Assembly (NCBI GenBank): GCA_963969495.1
Contig: OZ018318.1
Span: forward strand, 172,080,354 to 172,144,353
Reading direction: 5' to 3'
Origin: Ceratothoa steindachneri
Taxonomy: Eukaryota; Arthropoda; Malacostraca; Isopoda; Cymothoidae
Length of the DNA stretch: 64,000 nt
In this document: positions 10,442 through 20,445 of the stretch, one piece after another
Position numbering within the stretch: position 1 is the stretch's first letter
How the letters are laid out: each line of letters starts with the position of its first letter
Notes under the pieces: model-generated
What the model was told of the DNA's origin: nothing
What the model saw: only the letters and a program-made list of their open reading frames with translations
The model's database searches: none
Made by a program: the position numbers and the translations under genes

Positions 10442-10720
10442 AAAAGGACATCAAAGTTGCGAGTATATATATATATATATACACACATACATAATAAAAA
10501 ACATAATAAGAAAAGCAAGAAACGCAAAATGATGATGGTGGAGATGTGTCGATGGGGAAAACATAAATGGAAAAGGCTTGGCGATGGCGATAAATTGATT
10601 CATATTGTCTTGCAGGTGATTTTGTATGTGACGATGACGAAGATGCGAAAATAACGGAGATGATGACGGCGAAGACTCTATATCAGCGACAAATGACGAC
10701 CTCGAACGAAAAGATGACAT
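10442..10720. repeat. Diverged direct repeat, right copy, with (TA)n
   Basis: Partner of 9107-9290. It includes a (TA)n run at 10464-10481 and several GATGATG/GACGATGACG stretches. The low-complexity GAT-type content means part of the similarity may be compositional. Confidence 0.3.
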
Positions 10721-10784
10721 AATCCTGCACAACACGACGGCGAAGGCAAATGCGAGACACACCTCTCCAACCTTGGACCGCGCC

Positions 10785-11760
10785 AATTGATTCAAGAAAG
10801 CAGGGTGCAGCTCTCCGCGATTGACACACTTGGCCATATACGAGGACTTATCGTGTACGTCCTTGGAGCAACTTACAGACTTGGAATAAACTCGAATTTG
10901 CACGTCTACAGGAACGATTCGTATAGCCGAAGTGGTGGCAGTAGTAGTACCTCCGTGGCAGGGGCACAAATGCCTTCACGCGGTATAGATACCAACAGGT
11001 GCATACCGTGTATAAGTAAGTCTCGAGGCCCCTCCCTGTTTTCTCATCCCATATTCAACTTTGACCGCTCCATAGTTGGCCAGCTCTAAGGTGATGTCAT
11101 TTATGGAGTAGTCCACGAGTTCCCTCGCATAAAACACTCCTTAACGAAGTTCATAGTAGAGTGCGGCGTCACACTCACCGGCATGCCACAAGTGTCCGAA
11201 GTGCAGTAATCATGGCCGCCTCGGAAGGATCCGACGCATTCGCCAGAAGGCTCCTGTCCAAGAAACGGGTCATCTTCGGCTCTCTACCAATCAGGCTAGC
11301 TAATGCTTTCCTCTGATAGATCATGTTGCCCTTGGCTGGCCAACATGCTGCCATCAGTGGCACGAATAGCCAGAGGGATAGAAAACGCCAGGTAGTTCTC
11401 ATTAAGGGGCCACGACGTATCGAGGCAACCCTCAGCGCACTTGCGACTTTGGTCTTGGTCTGGGACCCCGTCCCCGGAAGGCGCCTCTAGGCAGGACGCT
11501 TGCTGAAACGGAAGAAGACCCATCGTTTCCCGGAGCCCCCGCGAAGTAAGAGGAACCTTTAGTCTTCTTTTCTTTTTAGGAAAGAATAGTGAAGAATGAA
11601 CTCGCTTCTCTCCACCACCGGTAGTAGCCCCTAGGCCGGATGGACCGACTTCAAGATCCTTCTCCGAGATGGAGAAGGTCTTAGCTGTCAGGGAGTCACC
11701 AGCCAGGGGAAGAGGTCCCCCCTCTCCTTGTGAGTCCTCGGGAGCCCGAGCCATCTGAGG
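10785..11760 (-). pseudogene. LINE-A ORF1 (Gag-like) remnant
   Basis: The frame from 11754 encodes a Pro/Gly-rich N-terminal part with FSISEKDLEVGPSGLGA and a KKKRRLK basic patch. These match FSISERDLAEAGPSGLGA in the 26-27 kb copy. It continues to the RATDGSMLA block. Further down, in other frames, zinc-knuckle residues remain (CPCHGG and KCVNRGELHP, about 10800-10970). ORF1 of this element type binds element RNA. Frameshifts and stops make it inactive. Confidence 0.65.
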
Positions 11761-12850
11761 AGAAGCTTGTACTGTGGTGGACTCGTGTCAGGTGCTTGGC
11801 ATCGAATCCGGGTTCGATCCCATGGAAGATTCTGCCGTCTTGGATTGAATCACCTCCGGTACGCCGTCCATCTCAGGGGGAGACATCCGTGTGACCCTCC
11901 CCCTAAAGCATTACACATCCCATTCGCGGTGCTCTCCGATTTTTCCCATCCTGCCCGAAACCCAAGGAGGCGGATCTCCATGCGGTTTCCCACACTTCCT
12001 AACATTTGCACCATAATTTGATTGAAAAAAAGGCCTCATGGAAAGTACATGCTATGACCTCCCTATGAGGGAAGGAGGTTAAGAGAAAAGTCCTTATAGA
12101 ATCAGAAATTTCAGAATATGATCCTTTACAAAGAATCGGTCCCAGTCCAGCGTTGATAGGCTTTGCCAACCCGACCCACTATTTAGGAAAAACTATTCTG
12201 GACCCTTGACCATAAAGGATGGTGCTGTACTGGAGGAAAGTGAGGAGAGTTAACGGCCCAGCACACACCGTACCTAATACTTACCCCAGCATGCTGGCTT
12301 CCGACCCTCGCAGCAGGTAGGGACCTCACGTTATAGTGTCACTCGACTAAGGCTCATAAGAGGACGAAAGTGCGCCAGGCAGCCAGAACCTCTGTGGATA
12401 GGAGAGCAAGTGTGAAAAGGGGTAGGAGGGTATGCAATAAAGAGAAGTAGGATAGGCGGGTCCACTAATGAGTAGGAGGGTGGGGGGGGGAGTGATCACC
12501 TATTATTATCATACCCTTGTGCTAGGTGATTACCGGATGGCATGCAGCCCACCGAGGCACAATGACTACCGGACCGAACTCTGTACAGGTGGAAATATTC
12601 CTCCTGGTGTAAAGTGCGTGGAGAGCCGTAATGATAATCATAAATAATATTAATAATTAATACTAATCATAAATAATTATAGTACATCATAATAATTATA
12701 ATACATAATATATCAATAAATACTAATAAAAAGGTAGAGTAGTGCCGAGTGTGGGCGAAGGGAAAGCGTACCAACAACTTTCCAGGTCCCATCATAGAGT
12801 TAACTCCACCCAGTGACGGCGCCTCCTTAATTTGTATTGGCGAAGATAAA
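10785..12850 (-). mobile_element. LINE-A copy, ORF1 and 5' region only (3'-truncated)
   Basis: Minus-strand LINE-A fragment. From 12850 down to 11900 it matches the 5' region of the copy at 39-40 kb: the shared blocks around 12500-12640 and 12736-12830 pair with 39750-39910 and 39936-40060. Then it carries ORF1 sequence to about 10785, stopping just past the zinc knuckles. It lacks all of ORF2. LINE copies are normally truncated at the 5' end, so losing the 3' end implies a later deletion or recombination. Confidence 0.75.
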
Positions 12851-12934
12851 GAAGCATTAGGGTGGGTGTTGAGAATGTATGGAGTGAATGGTAAACTAAT
12901 GAATAATGTCAAGGGCATTTGGTTGTTTTTTGTT

Positions 12935-13205
12935 TTTTTGTAGCGCCCATCTGGCGACCCTCCCGAAGGGCATAAGTCGCCGCAATTAAAATTTCAGCAT
13001 AGACTAGGTTACTTTAAATTTCCCGAAAATCAAACCAAACACGGTAAACAATAACAAAATAAAGACAACAAACAAAAAACGCAAAGAAACATCAAAGCAG
13101 GCTCCCACGTCGGAACTCCTTCCCTGGTCGCAGGATCATGCGACCAACACCAAAGATAGTAAAATAAAATGCAAGTTGCCAGCCTCCTCTAAGAAGTCAG
13201 AAAGC
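12935..13205 (-). mobile_element. LINE-A 3'-UTR-only fragment
   Basis: The right end is truncated just after the GCCAGCCTCCTC block. The left end is an A-rich tail on the minus strand (T-run at 12926-12940 on plus), preceded by a GGCGAC/GTCGCC inverted repeat (12953-12958 and 12976-12981). The same order of blocks ends the LINE-A copies at 42.9, 44.4, 48.9 and 51.1 kb, so this is a severely 5'-truncated insertion of about 270 bp. Confidence 0.75.
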
Positions 13206-13489
13206 ACAGGAGAACAATTTTAATCACATTTTTTGGTGACTTAGATTTATCTATCAATTTTAATTCGTTTTTTCATGCTGATTTCAGATATATAATCCAT
13301 TTTTACCTACATGCTATAGTTATTCTGTAATTTCTATTTACTCGTTTCCCCGAAAACTGCCCTCTGGACGAACAGAGAGGGTGCTTGTAGAAAGCAAATA
13401 CTTCACAGTACATAGTAGTAAGATAGTAATAAGTGTTATTGTACAAAATATTGATATTATTGTTTCTTTTTTCAGGTCTCATGTTAGAG

Positions 13490-15178
13490 TGATGGCTTCG
13501 GCAAGAGGAAATTGCGTTAATGATCCAGATACCTTCTGCTACATATGTGGCTGTTACATGCTAGCTCGTCAAAGGCGCAATATATCAAACTTTGTGATCC
13601 CCACTTACGAGTATAAGGCATATTTGATGTTCCTCTTGGCGATCAAGATAAAAAGTGGGCCCCACATGCTGTTTGCCATATTTGTGTGGAACATCTTCGT
13701 GAGTGGACGAAAAGAAAGAGAAATGGTCCTCCTTTTGGAGTCTCCATGGTGTGGCGAGAGCCATAGGATCATGTATTAGATTGTTATTTCTGTCTGGTGA
13801 ATACTAAAGGGATTGGCAAGAAAAAATCGGCACAAGATCGACTACCACAACACTCCCTCGGCAATCCGGCCAGTACCTCATTCTGAGTCTTAACCAGTTC
13901 TGATTTTCAGTGGATATGCTTCTTCCGAGGATGAAAATGATGTACCTGATATGGACGTCCACAGAATGGATTCAGAGTCTGCATATTCATCATCAGATGC
14001 TGAACAGTCATTAGCTCCTCACTGTTTCAATCAAGAGGATTTGAATGACTTGATACGTGATTTGGCGCTTTCCAAGAAAGCTGCAGAACTTTTAGTCTCT
14101 AGGTTGAGTGAAAGTCATATGCTTGACAGGTCGATACAGGTGTCATATTACCGAACAAGGGAGAGTAAATTTGTTAGGTATTTCTCTGAGGACAAACAAT
14201 TTGTATACTGCCACGATGTTCCTGGTCTGTTTACCGAGTTGGGACTTGGCACTTATAGCCCTGCTGAGTGGAAACTGTTTTTGGATAGCTCCAAGCGTAG
14301 CCTCAAGTGTGTCCTTTTGCATAATGGCAATGACTTTGGTGCAGTTCCTCTCGGTCACTCTGTCCATCTGCGAGAAACTCACGATGACATAAGAATTGTC
14401 ATGGATCTATTTAAGTACCACGAACACAATTGGATCATATGTGTAAACCTTAAGATGGTCAACTTCCTCCTTGGCCAGCAGAAGGGATATACAAAGTTTC
14501 CATGCTATATCTGTATGTGGGGCAGTCGAGCCCGTGACAAACACTGGTCCCAAAATGATTGGAGTTCGGGAAACTTTGGAAGCAGGAATGCCAAATATTG
14601 TTAATGAGCCGATCGTAAGTCGAAAGATCGTTTTCCCTCCACTTAATCTCAAACTAGGCTTGATGAATCAGTATGTCAAGGCGTTGAGCACTGACAATGA
14701 TTGTTTTCAGTACATAGTATCAGCGTTTCCTGATTTGTCATAGCAGGAGTATTTGATAGTCCCCAAACCCGAAGACTTCTGAGTGATTCTAGATTCGTGA
14801 ACACCATGAATGAAAAAGAGAAGGCAGCCTGGCTCTCATTTTCTGCCGTTGTTCGTAACTTCTTGGGAAAACAAAAAAGCGCATATCTACGAGGATCTGG
14901 TTACTAATATGCTTTTAGCATATCATGATCTGGGATGCAACATGAGTGGGAAGCTGCATTTCCTAAATAGTCACCTCAAACGATTCCCAGAGAATCTGGG
15001 AGCCGTGATCGACGAACAAAAGGAACGCTGCCATCAGGATTTGATGACGATGGAAGAGCGCTACCAAGGTCATTGGGATAGACACATGATGGCGGACTAC
15101 TGCTGGACAATTAGAAGAGATCAGCCAGAGAAAACTTACAAGAGAAAGAGTTACAAACGCAAATTTTTGCCCCATTGA
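13490..15178 (+). pseudogene. Pseudogene of an unnamed, widespread invertebrate zinc-motif protein family
   Basis: Starting at ATG 13491, CVNDPDTFCYICG begins a Cys-rich N-terminal domain. A second CxxC (CHICVEHL) lies about 13680 and CYFC about 13780. The frame then changes and 13951-14604 gives a long domain with LFLDSSKRSLKCVLLHNGN and a YTKFPCYICMWGSRARDKHW block. The frame shifts again to IVFPPLNLKLGLMNQYVK (about 14635), and 14810-15178 gives ARNFL-type sequence, LGCNMSGKLHFLNSHL and ADYCWTIRRDQPE ending in a Lys/Arg tail. I recognise this architecture from many uncharacterised invertebrate proteins, often multicopy, probably mobile-element derived. No introns are needed to align the parts. 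At least four frameshifts or stops are present, so it is dead. Function is unknown. Confidence 0.6.
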
Positions 15179-15255
15179 AATCAAGAAGAGGTCCTCCATC
15201 CTGATGTACGGTTATTAATAAATTAGCATCTATTTAATTACAGTATTTGTAATCC

Positions 15256-15689
15256 TATAGCGTACGAGAAGTGCAGGCGAGCGGCTTAAAAGCTTCGTTT
15301 GAATGAGACTCAGGATGGCGGAGTGGATTCGCCGCTGGCTAACAGTGGTCCAGCGACGCGGGAAGCTGTTCGCAACTCGCCTACTCTATTATTATTTCTT
15401 TGCCCCTTTTCCTACTCCCCTCTATCTACAATGGTGCCCAGACCCCGGAGGGGGAGCGTTAGTCCTTGGATCACATTTCGAAACGGGCTCTCTTCATTTC
15501 TTCAAAATACGCTCCACTTCTAGGGAGGGGGGTTGTATAGCGTACGAGAAGTGCAGGCGAGCGGCTTAAAAGCTTCGTTTGAATGAGACTCAGGATAACA
15601 GTGGTCCAGCGACGCAGGAAGCTGTTCGCAACTCGCCTACGCTATTATTTTTTCTTTGCCCCTTCTGCTACTCCCCTCTATCTACAATC
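15256..15689. repeat. Pair of direct repeats, 280 bp apart
   Basis: 15256-15433 and 15536-15689 share TATAGCGTACGAGAAGTGCA, the AAAAGCTTCGTTTGAATGAG block, a GGTCCAGCGACGC block and the ending CCCCTCTATCTACAAT. The left copy has 24 extra bases after ACTCAGGA. A 102-bp GC-rich spacer separates them. The arrangement could be a tandem duplication or the ends of a small element. No coding potential is seen. Confidence 0.7.
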
Positions 15690-15699
15690 ATAATGTCTA

Positions 15700-15935
15700 A
15701 TTCAAGTTTCTTCTCTATACAATAAAATGTTTGTGCAAAAAAACCTGCTTTACTATAAATAACTCAAAAGGATGATTCAAAATTACTTCAGGGCATGATG
15801 ATAGGTGTGATAAAATGAAAATTATTGTATAATATTAGTTATTGATATTACAAAAAATCTGTAGCATTTAGAGAGAATTTGATTTCAGATTTGAATTCAG
15901 TATGCTCAAATTAGGTAGGAAAATGTACTTTTGTC
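15700..15935. other. No gene recognised (AT-rich)
   Basis: AT-rich DNA with no open frame, repeat or motif that I can support. Confidence 0.4.
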
Positions 15936-15939
15936 AATT

Positions 15940-16370
15940 CACCAAATACATTGTTCCCCAATGTAATCCACAAGTATGTATGCACGAACTCGTCTGAAGT
16001 ACGAGGGACAAGGGATAACGACCTCCTGGTCAAGGTACCCGGACAGGCAACGTCCTCGAAGATCACCCAGGCTGAGACATTCAACAGGAATGCGCCGAAA
16101 AGTCTCTGGGACAACGCAGTCGTCTTGATAAAGTGCAGGGGAGCGTTCCGCGAGTGTGCCTAATTCAAAGAAGACAGAAAGCGACCACTTTCAGCCTCAC
16201 TCCGTTTAGGAACAAGTCCGGGTTGGGATGGAGGCAAAAGTGAACTACCTTAGTCTTAGCCAAGGAAAACCGAAACATGCGTCTTTGGCATAGCACGAGA
16301 CACAGTTGGAGTCGACGCTTCAGAGTTCGCATCTGGGCCGCACCAATAGATCGAAAGGTCGTCCACCCTG
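15940..16370 (-). mobile_element. LINE-A mosaic fragment (RNase H tail plus a displaced RT piece)
   Basis: 15940-16190 matches the end of the LINE-A RNase H/C-terminal region (compare 43200-43430 and 51425-51650). 16200-16365 instead resembles the RT stretch found intact at 16945-17130, with small deletions. The order is not that of a normal element, so this junction arose by rearrangement, or by two fragments being joined, at the 3' side of the next copy. The normal RNase H core is missing here. Confidence 0.6.
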
Positions 16371-16422
16371 CAGGGTGGCGTCCTGGGCAGAACCAGGGGC
16401 GCCACCGGCCCGAAAGCTATAT

Positions 16423-18084
16423 CTAGCTCTCGAAGGAGTTTCCTGGCCCTAAATCAAAGGGCTTAGGGTATGACTGGCGTCTCTCGGCGGCATAGGCACC
16501 ATCGAGATCAGCTGCGGATGCAGTGAGAGCTATTGGCGACTGAGGAAGGCGCCGGGCTCGCGATGCACTGTACGCGGCACAGAGCGAGTAGCATATCCCC
16601 AGCATCGACCAGCAGGCTCTCAATGGGAGAAGTGCGGAAGGCACCGGTCGCAAGGCGAAGGCCGGTGTGGTGGATCGAATCCACCTTCCGCAATAAACGC
16701 TCGGCTGCGGATGCATAAAAGTCGCATCCGTAGTCGAGCTTCGAACGAACAAAGGATCGATAAAAAAGTCGGGCCGTAGCCCTATCAGCGCCCCAAGCGA
16801 TGAACGTCCGGAACGGAGAATGTCCATGGCGCGGGTACAAAAGACCCTAAGGCTGCGAATATGAGCCTTCCAGGTGAGGCGTCGGTCGAATACAAGACCA
16901 AGGAAACGGTGCGATTCCACCACATCCAGGCGCACCCGATTAAGAAACAAATCTGGATCGGGGTGAAGCCTTGGATGGCGGCAGAAGTGCACCACCTTAG
17001 TCTTGGCCAAAGAAAACCGAAACCTGTGCGCTTCGGCATAGCGAAGGACGCGGTTGGATGCCTGTTGGAGTCGACGCTCCACAGTTGGCATCTGGGCCGC
17101 GACCAAAGAGATCGAAAGGTCGTCCACGTAGAGCGTAGCGAGAAAACCTTCCGACAGCACCGAGGTGATGCCATTGATGCTCAGGGCAAAGAGTGTGACA
17201 CTAAGGACACTTCCCTGCGGGACACCCTCTTCCTGCTCCTTTGGGCCGGAGAGGGTTCCCCCCACCCGTACGCGGAATCGAAGATCTCGCAAAAATTCAG
17301 ATATAAACATTGGGAGGCGTCCCCTCGCCCCCATCGTGTGGAGAGTCTCCATGATACCGTATCGCCATGTGGTATCATAGGCCTTCTCCAGATCGAAAAA
17401 CACCGTGGCGTAGTGCTGTCTACGAAGGAAAGCCTCGCAGACGGCATTTTCCAGTCGGAGCAGAGCATCCGACGTAGAGTGGAACTTGCGGAAGCCACAC
17501 TGTGCAGAAGAAAGATGGCCTCCGCTGTCCAGGAAAAAGGCTAATCTAACATTTACCAAATTCTCCATCAACTTGCACACGCAAGAGGATAGAGAGATTG
17601 GGCGGAAAGCGGTCGGAGTAGAGTGATCTCTCCTAGCGATTCGCCAGGAGTCTGGGAGAAGACCCTCCACCCAGATCCTGTTGAACAAATCTAACCAAAA
17701 GGCCATGCCTCGCTCACCCAGGTGTCGAAGCATGGCGTACGGGACATCGTTCAGACCATGGGCGGTGTCCGGGCACGAAGCGAGAGCGGAACGCAACTCA
17801 CTCACAGTAAACTTGTCGTTGAAGGGTTCTCCGCCTCTGGAGGTAAAGTCAAGCCGGCGGCCTTCCGCGACATCACGACGTGCATTGAATGCTGGCGGAG
17901 CAGCATCCCGGCTAGAGAATGCGGAAAAAGCGGTCGCTAAGGATTCCACCACGGAAGCAGGGTCCGAGATTGCGGTCCCATTCTCCTGGAGAACGGGAGG
18001 GGGGTCCTGCGAGAACTTGCCCCGAATCCTTTTGACTCGCTTCCACACCTCTGCTAAAGGGGTCTTCCCGTTAAGTAAAGACAC
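16423..18084 (-). CDS. LINE-A ORF2, reverse transcriptase part
   Basis: A 553-codon open frame. RT blocks in order: DSWRIARRDHSTPTAFRPIS with LSSCVCKLMENLV (block 2), AQCGFRKFHSTSDALL, FFDLEKAYDTTWRYG (block A, Asp), EEGVPQGSVLSVTLF (block B), ATLYVDDLSIS (block C, the catalytic YVDD), and FSLAKTKVVHF with HRFLGLVFDRRLTWKAHI (thumb). Compared with the block 2 region in LINE-B, about 15 residues appear to be missing before RRDHS. The frame loses similarity after about 16850, where the true continuation lies in another frame (16508-16840). It copies element RNA into DNA at a nicked target. A frameshift separates it from the endonuclease frame. Confidence 0.85.
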   Translation of the reverse strand: MSLLNGKTPLAEVWKRVKRIRGKFSQDPPPVLQENGTAISDPASVVESLATAFSAFSSRDAAPPAFNARRDVAEGRRLDFTSRGGEPFNDKFTVSELRSALASCPDTAHGLNDVPYAMLRHLGERGMAFWLDLFNRIWVEGLLPDSWRIARRDHSTPTAFRPISLSSCVCKLMENLVNVRLAFFLDSGGHLSSAQCGFRKFHSTSDALLRLENAVCEAFLRRQHYATVFFDLEKAYDTTWRYGIMETLHTMGARGRLPMFISEFLRDLRFRVRVGGTLSGPKEQEEGVPQGSVLSVTLFALSINGITSVLSEGFLATLYVDDLSISLVAAQMPTVERRLQQASNRVLRYAEAHRFRFSLAKTKVVHFCRHPRLHPDPDLFLNRVRLDVVESHRFLGLVFDRRLTWKAHIRSLRVFCTRAMDILRSGRSSLGALIGLRPDFFIDPLFVRSSTTDATFMHPQPSVYCGRWIRSTTPAFALRPVPSALLPLRACWSMLGICYSLCAAYSASRARRLPQSPIALTASAADLDGAYAAERRQSYPKPFDLGPGNSFES

Positions 18085-18995
18085 GTATGCCCGCCAAGAA
18101 GAGCGGCGGGCGTACTTCGAAATATACCGGAACCTAGCCCTAGCCCGACGAAATTCAGCGACAGTGAAACGTTCGGGCGGCGCTTATAGCGCATGTAGGC
18201 ATAACGATTCTGTTTGAGGGCCGTCTCACACTCGGCCGACCACCATGGGTGTGGTCGGCATGCAAAACGGCCAGACGTCCTAGGAATAGTAGTCAGGCCC
18301 ACGGCGATGAGGTTGCCGGAAAACTCAACGGCCTCATCTACCGACCTAAACTCGACTGAGTTAGAGAATTCAGTCATTTCCTGAAATGCAGGCCACCGCG
18401 CCCCCGCCAAGCACCACCGAGGTGGGCTCTCAGGCGGCAGTTGCCCTGAAAATGATATTTGAATGGGAAAGTGATCGCTACCATGGAGGTCATCGGCCAC
18501 CCCCCAATCAAAATCAGGCTGTGCATCCGAAGAGCACAAGGATAGGTCAAGGCAAGAAAATGAAGCGGTTCTCGGACAGTGATGGGTAAACTCATCCACG
18601 TTTAGGACACCCATCTCAAGATCTTCGATCAGATCGGCAAGAACTTGTCCCCTGGGATTTATGGAGTAATCTTCCAAGAGAGGATGCCTGCCGTTCAGAT
18701 CTCCAAGTAAGAGATAGGGCCTCGGCAACCATGCCACAATGCAGCGGAAGTCCCCCGCGTCGAAGTCAGCTGACGGTGGAATGCACGCAGAAATGATAGT
18801 ATACGTCCTATCCAGTTGCAGCTGCACAGCCACTGCCTGAACGGAGATATCTAAAGAGAAAGGAAGAACGGAGACATCATGCCGGGTATAAACTTCGCAT
18901 CCCCCAGCCCGGCCATTCCGCGGTGGTGGGGTCGCAAGACCCTTATAACCCGGGAGGGCGGGCAGGGGCCACACACATAGCATGGTCTCCTGCAA
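18054..18995 (-). CDS. LINE-A ORF2, endonuclease part
   Basis: A 313-codon open frame carrying most of an APE-like endonuclease: YTIISACIPPS, YLLLGDLNGRHPL (catalytic Asp/Asn), CLDLSLCSS and DDLHGSDHFPIQISF (the SDH block), followed by a linker ending near PWWSAECE. The very N-terminal ILQWNCPGL-type block lies in the neighbouring frame at about 19040-19080, so one frameshift lies in the endonuclease start and another at the junction with RT near 18070. The nuclease would open the chromosomal target for integration. This copy cannot make an intact ORF2. Confidence 0.8.
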   Translation of the reverse strand: MQETMLCVWPLPALPGYKGLATPPPRNGRAGGCEVYTRHDVSVLPFSLDISVQAVAVQLQLDRTYTIISACIPPSADFDAGDFRCIVAWLPRPYLLLGDLNGRHPLLEDYSINPRGQVLADLIEDLEMGVLNVDEFTHHCPRTASFSCLDLSLCSSDAQPDFDWGVADDLHGSDHFPIQISFSGQLPPESPPRWCLAGARWPAFQEMTEFSNSVEFRSVDEAVEFSGNLIAVGLTTIPRTSGRFACRPHPWWSAECETALKQNRYAYMRYKRRPNVSLSLNFVGLGLGSGIFRSTPAALLGGHTCLYLTGRPL

Positions 18996-19967
18996 AAAGA
19001 TAGCTAACGGAGAACGGGACGAGCCTCCGCAGCTCCTCCCAGCTGGCCCAGAGTCCAGGGCAATTCCATTGAAGGAATATGCCCTCCAGGCCTAGCTCGG
19101 AGGAGACGCGGGGACACTCCTCGAACTGAATGAAGACCCTCACGGGAATGGAGGTACGCCTCCCGGGGGAAGAACCCCGGGCGCTGTTGGCCGGACAAAG
19201 CACTGAAGGCGCTGTCGCCTTCGAGGACTTATTGAGGGAGGTTGGGCTCGCCATGCGAGTCTTTTCCTCCCTCCGCCTCGAAATCTTAGGCGGGCGTTGC
19301 GGCTTCGGAGGCGGGGGGCCCTCTTTTCGAGGAACCACCGTCTCCGAGCACATCGCTCCACCTCGGGGCGTAGGCGAAGGAGCCGAAGCTCCTTTGTTGC
19401 TGTCCTCCTTTCGGGGGACATCTTTAGGAACCCCGGAAGATGGCCTAGCGACCATCTTAAGGTGTGTTGCCTCCTGCGAGTCTAACGACTCGGTGGAGGC
19501 GCGTGGCCGTTTCGCCTTACGGGAAACGGTCAAGCTGGGGGAAGAGGGGGGAGCCCTGGTTTTAGCCGGGGCTGGGTATGAACCCTTTTTGCCGCCAGCT
19601 TTACCAGGGGAGCGCCCAGGTTGAGTAGAGCCCGCAGAAGGGTTCCGAATGGGCGCGGAAACAACCCTGTTCGTTGGCCTGCATGGACCAGGAGCAGAGG
19701 GTGCCTTTCTAACTATTGAGGCATATGACGTCCCAGGCAGAGCCGGGCGCGCCAGGACCAAGTCCTTAGCCTCGCGGAATGAGAGTCGATCCTGGGCTTA
19801 ACGGCCAGGATTTCTTTCTCCAAGAGATATGCACCGCATTGCTTCGAAGAAGCGGGGTGCGGCTCTCCGTAATTGACACACTTGGCCACACACGATTTGG
19901 ACTTATCGTTTGCGGCCTTGGAGCAATTTACACAAACTTCGGGTGACCCCGACTTTGCACGTCTACA
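18943..19967 (-). pseudogene. LINE-A ORF1 C-terminal half
   Basis: 19713-19967 encodes the second and third Cys/His knuckles (CVNCSKAANDKSKSC, then CVNYGEPHP and SSKQC) and the KEILAVKPR helix. After a frame change, 18943-19761 encodes a long Pro/Ser/Lys-rich tail (KAGGKKGSYPAPAKTRAPP, PRKEGPPPPKPQRPPK), and the frame then runs into the endonuclease start. ORF1 proteins of this type are nucleic-acid-binding Gag-like proteins. The N-terminal half with the first knuckle is at 26024-27051, displaced by LINE-B. Confidence 0.75.
19955..19967. repeat. Target-site duplication of LINE-B, left copy
   Basis: The 13 bases TTGCACGTCTACA here recur exactly at 26024-26036 and lie where LINE-A ORF1 sequence breaks off and resumes. 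Confidence 0.9.
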
Positions 19968-19974
19968 CCCCCTC

Positions 19975-20040
19975 CCTCTCTGGGATCTTTTCTTCAGGGG
20001 TTGTTCCCAGAGAGGCTCTGGCCTTCTCGTGGCGAGGGGG
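19975..20040 (+). other. Predicted structured 5' end of LINE-B RNA
   Basis: CCTCTCTGGGA (19975-19985) is perfectly complementary to TCCCAGAGAGG (20005-20015). The first seven bases of the element, CCCCCTC (19968-19974), can pair with GAGGGGG (20034-20040), enclosing that hairpin. Stable folded 5' ends, sometimes self-cleaving, are known from several LINE families. Whether this one is catalytic is unknown. Confidence 0.5.
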
Positions 20041-20445
20041 GTCAGCCCTGGGCCCCCTAGGGGACCCATGGTGCTGCCAACAAGACTTTTAACATACCCC
20101 TCTTTCTTTCCTCCTCTATTACGATCTTCCACTGCCCTTTATTTCCCCCTCTTCCTTCACCTATCTAGTGGTCCTTATCAATACCCGACCTCTGCTCGTT
20201 TAATGGATTGATTCTGAATTGTTCTTTCATGAAGGTGAAAGAGGCTGGGCATCTCCACCGCCTTCGTCTACCGAATGCCCAAGGAGAAACACATCGTTGG
20301 CCCCTTTTCTCCGTGCGTAGGAGAACTCAGGCAGCCTCTTAGGGTTACAAAGATGGTGTGGTGGATCCGTATCCATTCTCCAAGAGGACATACCGGACGT
20401 AACTGATTGCATAGTTGCAGTAGTGCCGGGCCCTTGTAGGCCTCC

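Larger units (their letters stand above)
16371..19967 (-). mobile_element. LINE-A copy, 3' half (ORF2 and ORF1 C-terminus), split from 26024-27560
   Basis: Minus-strand element with RT (16423-18084), endonuclease (18054-18995) and the C-terminal half of ORF1 (18943-19967). It stops abruptly at 19967 inside ORF1, and the missing upstream part continues at 26024. The sequence TTGCACGTCTACA is present on both sides (19955-19967 and 26024-26036). It is therefore one element interrupted by LINE-B. It belongs to the I/Jockey superfamily, judged from EN-RT plus the RNase H seen in sister copies. Confidence 0.85.

Noticed and set aside
15300..15360. TGGCGGAGTGGA as a possible RNA polymerase III A box (tRNA or SINE)
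   Set aside because: No B box at the right distance and no cloverleaf. The motif is absent from the second copy of the repeat because of the 24-bp indel.
16861..17544. Plus-strand frame of 227 codons across LINE-A RT, and its twin at 52820-53422
   Set aside because: Antisense shadow of the reverse transcriptase. Its presence in two copies simply reflects conservation of the coding strand.
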